A DNA stretch of 64,000 nucleotides. Origin: Gillisia mitskevichiae. GTDB taxonomy: Bacteria > Bacteroidota > Bacteroidia > Flavobacteriales > Flavobacteriaceae. Below the pieces are notes generated by a model that had not been told where the DNA came from, did no database searches, and saw only the letters and a list, made by a program, of their open reading frames with translations. The position numbers were made by a program, and so were the translations under genes. Shown here in pieces: positions 17,224-25,454 of the stretch (positions are counted from its first letter, which is position 1; each line of letters begins with the position of its first letter). Where the stretch lies: assembly GCF_003634585.1 (NCBI RefSeq), contig NZ_RBLG01000001.1, positions 62,001-126,000 on the forward strand, given 5' to 3'.

Positions 17224-18274
17224 TCATTTCCCCATAAAAACCTTTCACCACCTGTAATGCCGGTTTATTTTGAGGTGTAAATTGATTGTTTTCTATGCCT
17301 CCTGCCTCGTCATGATCATGAAACCACTTCCATAAAAATCCACCAGCGAACCAGTCTTCTCTCCAGAATTCCTGATATAAAGCCATTAGCGCATTAGATT
17401 GCAAATCATTGTTCACAGAGGTTTCCTTTCTGGAAGAATCCCAAGGCTGCTTAGTTGCAAAATCGGTGTTTCGGTACCCGTATTCTGTAAACATGATCTT
17501 CCTGTCATATTTTTCTGAAAGCTCCTTTAATTGAGATTTATGAGGTTTCCAGGATGCTCTTAATTCTTCAATATTTGGAGATTTCCCATTGCTTAGAGGA
17601 AAGTAGGCGTCTACACCTATATAATCTAACTGATCCCAAAAAGTGATTTTTCCCACCTTATCCCAGTTCTCGGCATAGGTTAGTTTCCCTGTATATACCT
17701 TCCTGATTTTAATGATTAGTTGCTCCCAGAATTCTGTTCTTTCATTCGCAAATCCATATAATTCAGTACCTAAACAAAATAGTTCTACATTTTCTTCAGC
17801 AGCCATAGTTGCATATAATAGGATGAATTCTTCATAGTTTGTTTCCAATTCCTTCCAATCTTCTTCAGAATTCATTTTTATATCCCCAGTAAATTCCCCT
17901 TTCCATATCCAAATATGTGGCTTAACCATCACTTTTAAACCTTGAGAATGTAATAATTTTGTGGTTTCTCTCACGCCATCCACCCGTTCTCCCTCCCATT
18001 GCCGTTCTGTATTAAATATAAGATCGGGACTGGACAGACTTTCCATAAACCCAAAAGGCATTACGGCTACGGCGTTTGCATTTACCTCTAAAATTGGTGT
18101 AATATGTGAACTGGAAATAGGTTCACGGGAAGCTACTAAACTAACTCCATTATATTTATCTTGTTTTTTCTGCCCTTGGCAAGAGATTATCACCATTAGC
18201 AGACTAATAAGAGATATAAAACGAAGATTATAAGCTCTCCTATTAATTTCTTTTGAAAAAGTTTTATAGTGCAT
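17213..18274 (-). CDS. GH113-like glycoside hydrolase lipoprotein
   Basis: 353 residues. Signal peptide with a long basic n-region ending in lipobox 'MVIISCQG', then a TIM-barrel with 'VNANAVAVMPFGF', 'GLKVMVKPHIWIWKGEF', a probable acid/base Glu171 in 'CLGTELYG' and a probable nucleophile Glu264 in 'IMFTEYGYR', and 'GGFLWKWFHDHD'. This is the pattern of GH113 and related clan-A hydrolases (beta-mannanase-like). It probably works at the cell surface or periplasm on an unknown glycan. It lies on the strand opposite the arsenosugar genes; its start overlaps the end of the upstream DUF547 gene by 11 bases, so those two form an operon. Confidence 0.75.
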   Translation of the reverse strand: MHYKTFSKEINRRAYNLRFISLISLLMVIISCQGQKKQDKYNGVSLVASREPISSSHITPILEVNANAVAVMPFGFMESLSSPDLIFNTERQWEGERVDGVRETTKLLHSQGLKVMVKPHIWIWKGEFTGDIKMNSEEDWKELETNYEEFILLYATMAAEENVELFCLGTELYGFANERTEFWEQLIIKIRKVYTGKLTYAENWDKVGKITFWDQLDYIGVDAYFPLSNGKSPNIEELRASWKPHKSQLKELSEKYDRKIMFTEYGYRNTDFATKQPWDSSRKETSVNNDLQSNALMALYQEFWREDWFAGGFLWKWFHDHDEAGGIENNQFTPQNKPALQVVKGFYGEMIRD

Positions 18275-18971
18275 TCAAATCCCAATTATAATTATAAAAT
18301 TCGATTTTTAAATTGTCTGGAATAGGAGTATTCCTGTATTTATTTACATAATCTAACAAGGTCCCGCCCTTTCTTGTGAAATCCTTCTGATACCATTTCA
18401 TTAATTCTGAAAGTAATACTTTATCTTTTTGAATCTTAACAAAGTCTGATGAATTCATTGCTTTTACGGCTTGCTGCTGTAATTGTTTTTCCAAAGTTTC
18501 TGGTCTATAAGCTTCAGTAATTATGGGGGGACATCCAATTGCTGCACATACTAGCACAAAATGAAACCTAGCTTCCTCAGGATAATTTCCTAACAAAAAT
18601 TTCTTTTCAATATCATCCAGAGTAACCGATTTTTGTCCCAAACTGTGTGTTTTGGTGCTAAAAAAACCTTCAATATCCATTGGGGATTTTACAGGATACT
18701 GTTTTACAATTCCATTAATGACAGCAATATTATAAGCATTTATCCAAAATGCTTTATAAGCATCGGGGTTTTCTGTAGATACTTTCACCTGTTTTACTAG
18801 ACTCAACAATTCCTGTAGTTCATTGGGATTCTGCTTTATTTCTGCGTACTTTACCCTACCATTACTCACATAATGTTTTAAAAAATCATCTGAAGCATCA
18901 AGGAATTTTGAAGATTCCTGAGCAAAAGAAAAACTAGAAATTAGAAGTATTAGTAAAGAAAAAAATTTCAT
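18264..18971 (-). CDS. secreted DUF547 protein (second copy)
   Basis: 235 residues with signal peptide 'MKFFSLLILLISSFSFAQ' and a complete DUF547 domain: 'AFWINAYNIAVINGIV', 'FHFVLVCAAIGCPPI' (Cys pair matching the first copy), 'LMKWYQKDF' and 'YNYNWDLNAL'. It shares the domain with the lipoprotein at 15726-16532 but is soluble rather than lipidated. Paired with the GH113-like gene. Function unknown. Confidence 0.87.
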   Translation of the reverse strand: MKFFSLLILLISSFSFAQESSKFLDASDDFLKHYVSNGRVKYAEIKQNPNELQELLSLVKQVKVSTENPDAYKAFWINAYNIAVINGIVKQYPVKSPMDIEGFFSTKTHSLGQKSVTLDDIEKKFLLGNYPEEARFHFVLVCAAIGCPPIITEAYRPETLEKQLQQQAVKAMNSSDFVKIQKDKVLLSELMKWYQKDFTRKGGTLLDYVNKYRNTPIPDNLKIEFYNYNWDLNAL

Positions 18972-19086
18972 TTTTTAAATTTATAAAAGGTTTCATATAA
19001 TGCTTCGACCAAGCGAATTAATTATAAGTCGTAGTTTAAAAATTACTAACCAAATTGTTACCAATCCTCTAAAAATAAGAAATTAT

Positions 19087-20379
19087 ATGGAGCATGTTGT
19101 CATTATAGGTAATGGTATTTCTGGAATTACCGCAGCCAGACACATAAGAAAACAATCTGATAAAAGGATCACAGTAATTTCGGCAGAAAGCGATCATTTC
19201 TTTTCCCGTACTGCTCTTATGTATGTATATATGGGGCATATGAAATGGGATCACTTAAAACCTTACGAAGATTGGTTCTGGAAAAAGAATAGAATAGAAC
19301 TTAAAAATGCATTTGTATCTCAAGTGCAGCCAGAAAAAAATATGCTCACTTTTTCTTCTGGAGAAACTATGGAGTATGACCAATTGATCATCGCTTCAGG
19401 TTCCAATTATAACAAATTTGGATGGAAAGGTCAGGATCTTGACGGAGTACAGGGAATGGTTACCAAACAGGATCTTGAACTTTTAGAAATTAACACCAAG
19501 AATTGTAAACATGCAGTAATCGTGGGCGGCGGACTTATTGGCTCTGAAATGGCAGAAATGCTAAGCACAAGGAAAATACCAGTTACTTTTTTAGTTAGAG
19601 AATCCAGTTTTTGGAATGGAGTGCTTCCTCCCGGGGAGTCAGAAATAATCAACAATCATATTCTTGAACATCATATAGATCTTAAATTAAATTCCAATTT
19701 AAGAGAAATAGTTTCCGACGAAAATGGCCGAGTTAAAGGTGTTATCATAGAAGAAACGGGCGAAGAGATAGAATGTGATCTGGTAGGACTTACTGCCGGG
19801 GTATCTCCAAATATCCATTTTTTAAAGGGGTCTGGAATAGAACTAGGAAGAGGCGTGAAAGTTAATAGATCGCTTCAAACAAATTACGAGAATATTTATG
19901 CCATTGGCGATTGTGCAGAGCAGCATGAAGGAATAGGTGAAAGAAGACCTATAGAGGCTGTTTGGTACACGGGCAGAATGATGGGAGAAGTAGTGGCTCA
20001 AAGCATTTGCGGTAACCCCATGCAATATAATCCCGGACATTGGTTTAACAGTGCCAAGTTCTTCGATATAGAGTACCAAACTTATGGTTGGGTTTTTCCT
20101 GAACCACGCGATGGGGAGACTCATTTTCATTGGAAACACCAAGATGGCAGGAAATGTATCACCATAAATTATCAAGAAGAAACCAGGAAATTTGTAGGTA
20201 TAAATACCTTCGGAATTAGAATGCGCCACGAAACTTTCGATAAATGGCTTACAGAAGAGAGATCTGTAGATTTTGTGATAGAAAATTTAAAACAAGCCAA
20301 TTTTGAACCTGAGTTTTATAAAACATACGAAACTGAAATTCAGCAAAGCTTTAATAAACATCAACCTGTAACCAATTAA
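19087..20379 (+). CDS. FAD/NAD(P)-dependent pyridine nucleotide-disulfide oxidoreductase family protein
   Basis: The ATG at 19087 is chosen because the FAD-binding Rossmann motif starts at once ('VVIIGNGISGITAARHI'); a longer reading from 19000 adds an unlikely leader. 430 residues with a second nucleotide motif 'HAVIVGGGLIGSEMAEML', the late FAD motif 'YAIGDCAE', and a C-terminal extension with 'WFNSAKFFDIEYQTYG'. Similar to nitrite/rubredoxin reductase-type flavoproteins. Only 23 bases separate it from the Fe-S membrane protein gene, so the two are likely an electron-transfer pair. Confidence 0.87.
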   Translation: MEHVVIIGNGISGITAARHIRKQSDKRITVISAESDHFFSRTALMYVYMGHMKWDHLKPYEDWFWKKNRIELKNAFVSQVQPEKNMLTFSSGETMEYDQLIIASGSNYNKFGWKGQDLDGVQGMVTKQDLELLEINTKNCKHAVIVGGGLIGSEMAEMLSTRKIPVTFLVRESSFWNGVLPPGESEIINNHILEHHIDLKLNSNLREIVSDENGRVKGVIIEETGEEIECDLVGLTAGVSPNIHFLKGSGIELGRGVKVNRSLQTNYENIYAIGDCAEQHEGIGERRPIEAVWYTGRMMGEVVAQSICGNPMQYNPGHWFNSAKFFDIEYQTYGWVFPEPRDGETHFHWKHQDGRKCITINYQEETRKFVGINTFGIRMRHETFDKWLTEERSVDFVIENLKQANFEPEFYKTYETEIQQSFNKHQPVTN

Positions 20380-20402
20380 CCCTTAAAAAAATTACACCTA
20401 TA

Positions 20403-21983
20403 ATGGAAAATAATCTGTCCCTGACCGGAGATGTTTCAAGATCCTTAAGTATTCCTCAAAAGTTAGCCACATTATTAGGTATTTCTGGCTTGTTTATTTT
20501 AGTATTAGCCTCCTTCAACCTAAACTTCCCAAACAAAACTTTTTGGCTGTACACCTCCCTTTCTGCTATAGGAATTGGTGTGATCTGGTTTGCACAGGCT
20601 ACATACGCACATAAAACCGAAGGTATAAAAAATGACCAAATTTGGTTTAAATCTATAACTAATAGAGGCGTTTTGGGCTGGATCACTGGGGTTATTCTAA
20701 CAGGTTTTTATATAGTCCTTTATTTCTATCCGGAGCTTTTAGGCCTAAATGCCGAAGGGGAAAACACTGGATTAATTTCACTCTTTGATCCTCTAAGCAA
20801 TTTGTTAAGTGGCAATCCCGCCAGTCAATGGTTTGTTTACGGGACACTTTATACTATTGCCATTCTTTCCTTCGGGGTAAAATTCATTTGGAAATACCGT
20901 CACAATAAATATGAGCGTTTACGAACCTTTTCGGTGATGTTCTTTCAGTTAAGTTTCGCTTTTCTAATCCCGGAATTTATGCAACGCCTTAATAGTGAGA
21001 ATTTCTCATTGCCTTATTACGATCTTAAGAGCATCTGGCCTCTTAACTATTATAACTTTGAGCAATATCGGGTAGATTCCATGATAAACGCAGGAGATAT
21101 AGGGATCGCAATGTTGATATTTGGGGTGATCTCTATTTTTGTGATCACCCCAATTCTTACTTACAAGTACGGAAAACGCTGGTATTGCTCTTGGGTTTGT
21201 GGTTGCGGAGGATTGGCTGAAACTGCGGGAGATTCCTTTAGACAATTAAGTGATAAATCTCAATCTGCATGGAAGATCGAGCGTTGGGTGGTACATAGTG
21301 TTGTGGTTTTTGTAACTCTTATGACTACTGCGGTAATCTATTCTTATTTAGGAGATGACGGGAAATACTGGCTTAATAAAACCACTTTTCTAATTGGAGT
21401 TGCAGTTTTGCTAACAGCCGTTTTCGCCTTGGTGATGATCTTTAAGAGAAATGAATTTCAGAAAGACGCAAAATTCGGAGCTATTGGATATTTAGCGATC
21501 ATATTATCTCTTATTGGATTTCACTTTTTAAGTGGAGATGGGAAAGTTTTCCTTTTTGAAGCAGAAGCCTTAAGATCTACCTATGGAGTATTGATAGGTG
21601 CCATTTTTAGCGGAGTTATAGGTACCGGATTCTATCCGATTTTTGGAAATAGAGTATGGTGTAGATTTGGTTGCCCAATGGCCGCGATCTTAGGTTTTCA
21701 ACAACGCTTATTTTCAAGATTTAGAATTACTACTAATGGAGGACAATGTATCTCTTGCGGAAATTGTTCTACTTACTGTGAAATGGGAATAGATGTTAGA
21801 GCTTATGCGCAAAAAGGGGAGAATATTGTACGCTCCAGTTGTGTTGGCTGCGGAATTTGTTCTGCGGTTTGTCCAAGAGGGGTGCTTAAATTAGAAAATG
21901 ATTCTATGAATGGTAGAATAAATGCGAACGAAATATTATTAGGAAACGATGTGGATCTAATGGATCTAATAAATCAGAAATAA
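20403..21983 (+). CDS. polytopic membrane 4Fe-4S protein (NapH/NosR-like)
   Basis: 526 residues with about eight membrane helices, two cytoplasmic 'CxxxC(P/G)' loops ('WYCSWVCGCGG' and 'WCRFGCPMAAILG') and, near the C-terminus, two ferredoxin-type clusters ('CISCGNCSTYCEMG' and 'CVGCGICSAVCPRG'). This is the NapH/NosR/CcoG family layout, membrane proteins that pass electrons to or from the quinone pool. Partner is probably the upstream flavoprotein. The final acceptor is unknown; arsenic metabolism is a guess from location. Confidence 0.87.
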   Translation: MENNLSLTGDVSRSLSIPQKLATLLGISGLFILVLASFNLNFPNKTFWLYTSLSAIGIGVIWFAQATYAHKTEGIKNDQIWFKSITNRGVLGWITGVILTGFYIVLYFYPELLGLNAEGENTGLISLFDPLSNLLSGNPASQWFVYGTLYTIAILSFGVKFIWKYRHNKYERLRTFSVMFFQLSFAFLIPEFMQRLNSENFSLPYYDLKSIWPLNYYNFEQYRVDSMINAGDIGIAMLIFGVISIFVITPILTYKYGKRWYCSWVCGCGGLAETAGDSFRQLSDKSQSAWKIERWVVHSVVVFVTLMTTAVIYSYLGDDGKYWLNKTTFLIGVAVLLTAVFALVMIFKRNEFQKDAKFGAIGYLAIILSLIGFHFLSGDGKVFLFEAEALRSTYGVLIGAIFSGVIGTGFYPIFGNRVWCRFGCPMAAILGFQQRLFSRFRITTNGGQCISCGNCSTYCEMGIDVRAYAQKGENIVRSSCVGCGICSAVCPRGVLKLENDSMNGRINANEILLGNDVDLMDLINQK

Positions 21984-22060
21984 TATTTTGTAAGTAACTA
22001 CCTTTGAAATCGAACCTAAGCTTGTTATATTATTAAGTTACAAGTGAAGATCCCCATTGA

Positions 22061-22753
22061 ATGTCTGAAAAAATTATAGTTATTATCCCTGCCTTTAATG
22101 AAGAAGCTTCCATTGGTAAAGTAATTCAGGAAATCCCGGAAATCGTTTCAGAGATCATTGTGGTTAGCAATAACTCTACAGATAGCACTGCAGAAGTAGC
22201 TAAAAATGCTGGAGCTACTGTTCTATTTGAAGCTAATAAAGGATACGGTTATGCCTGTTTAAAAGGCTTGGATTATATTTCTAAAAAATCTGAAAAGCCT
22301 GAAATCATTGTTTTTCTAGATGGAGATTATAGCGATTACCCTGCTGAGTTAACTCAAATTATTGAACCCATTCTTTCAGATAATATAGACATGGTAATTG
22401 GGTCCCGGGTTAGTAGATGGAGAGAAAAAGGTGCTATGACTTTTCCGCAACGCTTTGGAAATGGACTGGCAACTTCTTTGATGAAGCTATTCTTCAATGC
22501 AAATTTCACAGATCTCGGACCTTTTAGAGCTATTAAATACAACAAGTTACTGCAGCTAAATATGCAGGATAAAACTTATGGCTGGACGGTAGAAATGCAA
22601 TTAAAAGCCATAAAGCAAAATCTCACGTATATAGAAGTGCCTGTGCACTATAAGAACAGGATTGGTGTCTCCAAAGTTTCAGGAACTATTAAAGGGGCTA
22701 TCTTTGCAGGAGTTAAAATATTGACTTGGATCTTTAAATACAGTTTTAAATAA
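22061..22753 (+). CDS. GT2 glycosyltransferase (DPM1-like)
   Basis: 230 residues, single GT-A domain: 'VIIPAFNEEASIGKV', 'EIIVVSNNSTDST', 'ANKGYGYACLKGL', 'VFLDGDYSDYP' (metal site) and 'GSRVSRWREKGAM'. It resembles dolichol/undecaprenyl-phosphate sugar transferases without the membrane tail. The stop shares a base with the next start (22753), showing translational coupling to a membrane GT. Confidence 0.85.
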   Translation: MSEKIIVIIPAFNEEASIGKVIQEIPEIVSEIIVVSNNSTDSTAEVAKNAGATVLFEANKGYGYACLKGLDYISKKSEKPEIIVFLDGDYSDYPAELTQIIEPILSDNIDMVIGSRVSRWREKGAMTFPQRFGNGLATSLMKLFFNANFTDLGPFRAIKYNKLLQLNMQDKTYGWTVEMQLKAIKQNLTYIEVPVHYKNRIGVSKVSGTIKGAIFAGVKILTWIFKYSFK

Positions 22754-24225
22754 TGGACTTTGCGATTATAATAGTTTACACACTCGCACTCTTGCTCATT
22801 TTATTATATAGCATTTCACAACTGAGTTTACTTATAAATTATCTTAGATCGAAAAAAAGGAATGAGGTTAGTGAAAAATATAATTTCTCCAATCCTTCAG
22901 AAATTCCATTCGTTACTATTCAATTGCCGCTTTATAATGAAATGTATGTAGTGGAAAGATTACTGCAAAATATTTCTAAGATCGATTATCCAAAAGATAA
23001 GTTAGAAATTCAGGTTTTGGATGACTCTACAGATGAAACTATCGCATCTACTGCGCAACAGATCCTTGAACTTCAGAAGAAAGGACTAGATATACAGCAC
23101 ATTACCAGAACAGATAGAACAGGCTTTAAAGCGGGCGCTTTAAAGGAAGGACTTAAGATCGCTAAGGGAGAATTTATTGCTATTTTCGATTCAGATTTTA
23201 TGCCGAAATCGGATTGGCTTCTTCAAACGGTACCATATTTTAAGGATCCTAATATTGGAGTGGTACAAACCAGATGGGGACATATTAATAGAGAATATTC
23301 CTTGCTAACTAAAATACAGGCTTTCGCACTAGATTTTCATTTTATCTTGGAACAAGTAGGAAGAAATTTCGGAAAACATTTCATCAATTTTAATGGTACT
23401 GCTGGAATATGGCGAAAAGAGTGCATTATGGATGCAGGCAACTGGAGTGGAGATACGTTAACGGAAGATCTCGATCTAAGTTACCGGGCGCAAATGAAGA
23501 AATGGAAATTTAAATATTTGGAAGATGTAGAAACGCCTGCTGAATTACCTGTAGTTATAAGCGCTGCGAGATCTCAACAATTTAGATGGAACAAGGGAGC
23601 TGCAGAGAATTTTCAGAAAAATTATTCTAAACTGCTTTTTGACAAAACTCTATCAGCGGGAACGAAATTCCATGGGTTTTTTCATTTATTGAATTCCAGT
23701 ATGTTCCTATTAATACTGCTATTAGCTATTTTAAGCGTTCCCGTTTTGTATATAAAAAACACAAATCCGCAATTCAGCAGTTATTTTAATGTAATCGCCT
23801 TTTTCGCAATTAGCACACTTATTTTCTTTATTTGCTATTGGGTTACCTATGCTAAAATACATGGGAAAGGAATCGGCAGCTTTTTTAAATTTATCGGGAT
23901 GTTCCTTACCTTCTTCTCCATCGCAATGGGCTTTTCTGTGCATAACTCGCTTGCAGTTTTAGAAGGCCACTTCGGAAAAAAGAGCGACTTTATTCGCACC
24001 CCAAAATTCAATATTAATAATCTGAAAGATTCCTGGAAAGGCAATAAATATTTATCCCGGAATTTATCACTAAGCACCATGGTAGAAGGAATACTTTGGC
24101 TGTATTTCGGATTTGCAATTTATAGCGCATTTGTGCTGGAAGACTTTGGACTAATTATTTTTCATCTGATGCTTTTTGCTGGGTTTGGATATGTTGTTTT
24201 TAAGTCATTAATCTCAAAAGTTTAA
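22753..24225 (+). CDS. cellulose-synthase-like membrane glycosyltransferase (GT2)
   Basis: 490 residues: N-terminal membrane helix, catalytic GT2 domain with 'VTIQLPLYNEMYVVERLL', 'QVLDDSTDET', 'AIFDSDFMPKSDW', 'DTLTEDLDLSYRA' and the processive-enzyme motif 'QQFRW', then several C-terminal helices (about 310-490). Such enzymes polymerise or transfer sugar to glycans or lipids across the inner membrane. No PilZ domain. Coupled to the preceding GT2 gene and followed closely by a membrane hydrolase gene. Confidence 0.87.
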   Translation: MDFAIIIVYTLALLLILLYSISQLSLLINYLRSKKRNEVSEKYNFSNPSEIPFVTIQLPLYNEMYVVERLLQNISKIDYPKDKLEIQVLDDSTDETIASTAQQILELQKKGLDIQHITRTDRTGFKAGALKEGLKIAKGEFIAIFDSDFMPKSDWLLQTVPYFKDPNIGVVQTRWGHINREYSLLTKIQAFALDFHFILEQVGRNFGKHFINFNGTAGIWRKECIMDAGNWSGDTLTEDLDLSYRAQMKKWKFKYLEDVETPAELPVVISAARSQQFRWNKGAAENFQKNYSKLLFDKTLSAGTKFHGFFHLLNSSMFLLILLLAILSVPVLYIKNTNPQFSSYFNVIAFFAISTLIFFICYWVTYAKIHGKGIGSFFKFIGMFLTFFSIAMGFSVHNSLAVLEGHFGKKSDFIRTPKFNINNLKDSWKGNKYLSRNLSLSTMVEGILWLYFGFAIYSAFVLEDFGLIIFHLMLFAGFGYVVFKSLISKV

Positions 24226-24231
24226 TTCTAG

Positions 24232-25233
24232 ATGGATTCTCTTACACAAATAGTTCTTGGAGCAGCAATTGGAGAAGCCGTTTTAGGCAAAAAAGTTGGT
24301 AATAAAGCCATGCTCTACGGTGCTATTGCCGGAACGATTCCAGATCTAGATTCATTCGCTCCACTTTTTACAGATACGCTCTCTGCTATTGAGATCCATA
24401 GAGGGTTTACACATTCAATCGTGTTTTCAATACTTTTTGCACCCATCTTTGGTTGGCTTATATCAAAAATAGAAAAGAAGACTGGAGTCGGTTGGAAAGG
24501 TTGGTCCTGGCTAATGTTCTGGGGATTCCTGACTCATCCTTTATTAGACGCCCATACAACTTGGGGCACGCAACTTTTTTGGCCATTAGACCTTAGACTT
24601 GCTTATAAAAATATATTTGTAATAGATCCACTTTACACCCTTCCCTTTCTTGTCTTCGTAATCCTCGCAATGCGATCTAAACGTGGATCTATAAAAAGAA
24701 GGAAATATAATAATCTGGGACTTATTATAAGTAGTGCTTATATATTGTGTACAATCGGTTTAAAAGGGATCACTTATTTTAAATTTAAGGAAGCTCTTGA
24801 AGAACAAAATATTTCTTATTTGCAACTCCAAACCAGACCTAGCCCATTTAATACTATTATGTGGTCTGCAAATGTAGAATTGGAAGATGCATATTTACTT
24901 GGAGATTATTCTATTTTCGATTCCCATCCTATCAAGTTTAAACGCATCCCTAAAAATCATTTCTTAGTCGACTCTTTTAAGAATACAAATAATTTAGATC
25001 GAGTTATAGCTATTTCTGAAGGCTGGTATACTATTTCAAAAAGAGATGAAAAACTTTACTTTAACGATCTTCGTTTTGGTGCTTTAGATTCTGAAGATGA
25101 AAATCCAAAATTTGTGTTTAGTTACCTCTTGAAGCAGGAAAATAATAAATTAGTTGTGGAAGAGGTACCAAGAGATCCAGAAGAAGCCAAGGCTGTGATC
25201 ATGAAATTAGGAAATCGCATATTAGGTAATTAA
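24232..25233 (+). CDS. YdjM-family membrane-bound metal-dependent hydrolase (DUF457-like)
   Basis: 333 residues. The N-terminal half has four membrane helices and the family motifs 'MDSLTQIVLGAAIGEA', 'GTIPDLDSF', 'IHRGFTHSI' and 'THPLLDAHTTWGTQ', whose His/Asp residues are thought to bind metal. The C-terminal half is a soluble extension. Substrate unknown; some relatives are linked to envelope or DNA-damage responses. Starts six bases after the GT gene. Confidence 0.85.
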   Translation: MDSLTQIVLGAAIGEAVLGKKVGNKAMLYGAIAGTIPDLDSFAPLFTDTLSAIEIHRGFTHSIVFSILFAPIFGWLISKIEKKTGVGWKGWSWLMFWGFLTHPLLDAHTTWGTQLFWPLDLRLAYKNIFVIDPLYTLPFLVFVILAMRSKRGSIKRRKYNNLGLIISSAYILCTIGLKGITYFKFKEALEEQNISYLQLQTRPSPFNTIMWSANVELEDAYLLGDYSIFDSHPIKFKRIPKNHFLVDSFKNTNNLDRVIAISEGWYTISKRDEKLYFNDLRFGALDSEDENPKFVFSYLLKQENNKLVVEEVPRDPEEAKAVIMKLGNRILGN

Positions 25234-25292
25234 ACTGAAGCTATTAAATTAATATAAGGCGTTTACAAAGAGTATCCTAGCATGAATCCATA

Positions 25293-25363
25293 ATGTCATT
25301 CTGAACTTGTTTCAGAATCTCACAAAACTATAGTTTAGACCCTGAAATAAATTTAGGGTGACG
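25293..25363. repeat. dispersed repeat unit (GTCATTCTGAACTTGTTTCAG type)
   Basis: 'GTCATTCTGAACTTGTTTCA' followed by 'GACCCTGAAATAAATTTAGG' and 'GTGACG'. A near copy occurs at 29267-29330, so the unit is a family-level repeat rather than gene remnant. Confidence 0.65.
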
Positions 25364-25454
25364 AAATAACTATCAGAATAAATAGGAGGTGTAAACAAAT
25401 TTTCTTCATTCGCTTCGATATCCTATCTTTAAGTCTAGAAAATATAATCCCTTT

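Noticed and set aside
19000-19086. Longer start (ATG at 19000) for the flavoprotein
   Set aside because: It would add 29 residues before the FAD-binding motif, which normally begins within the first few residues.
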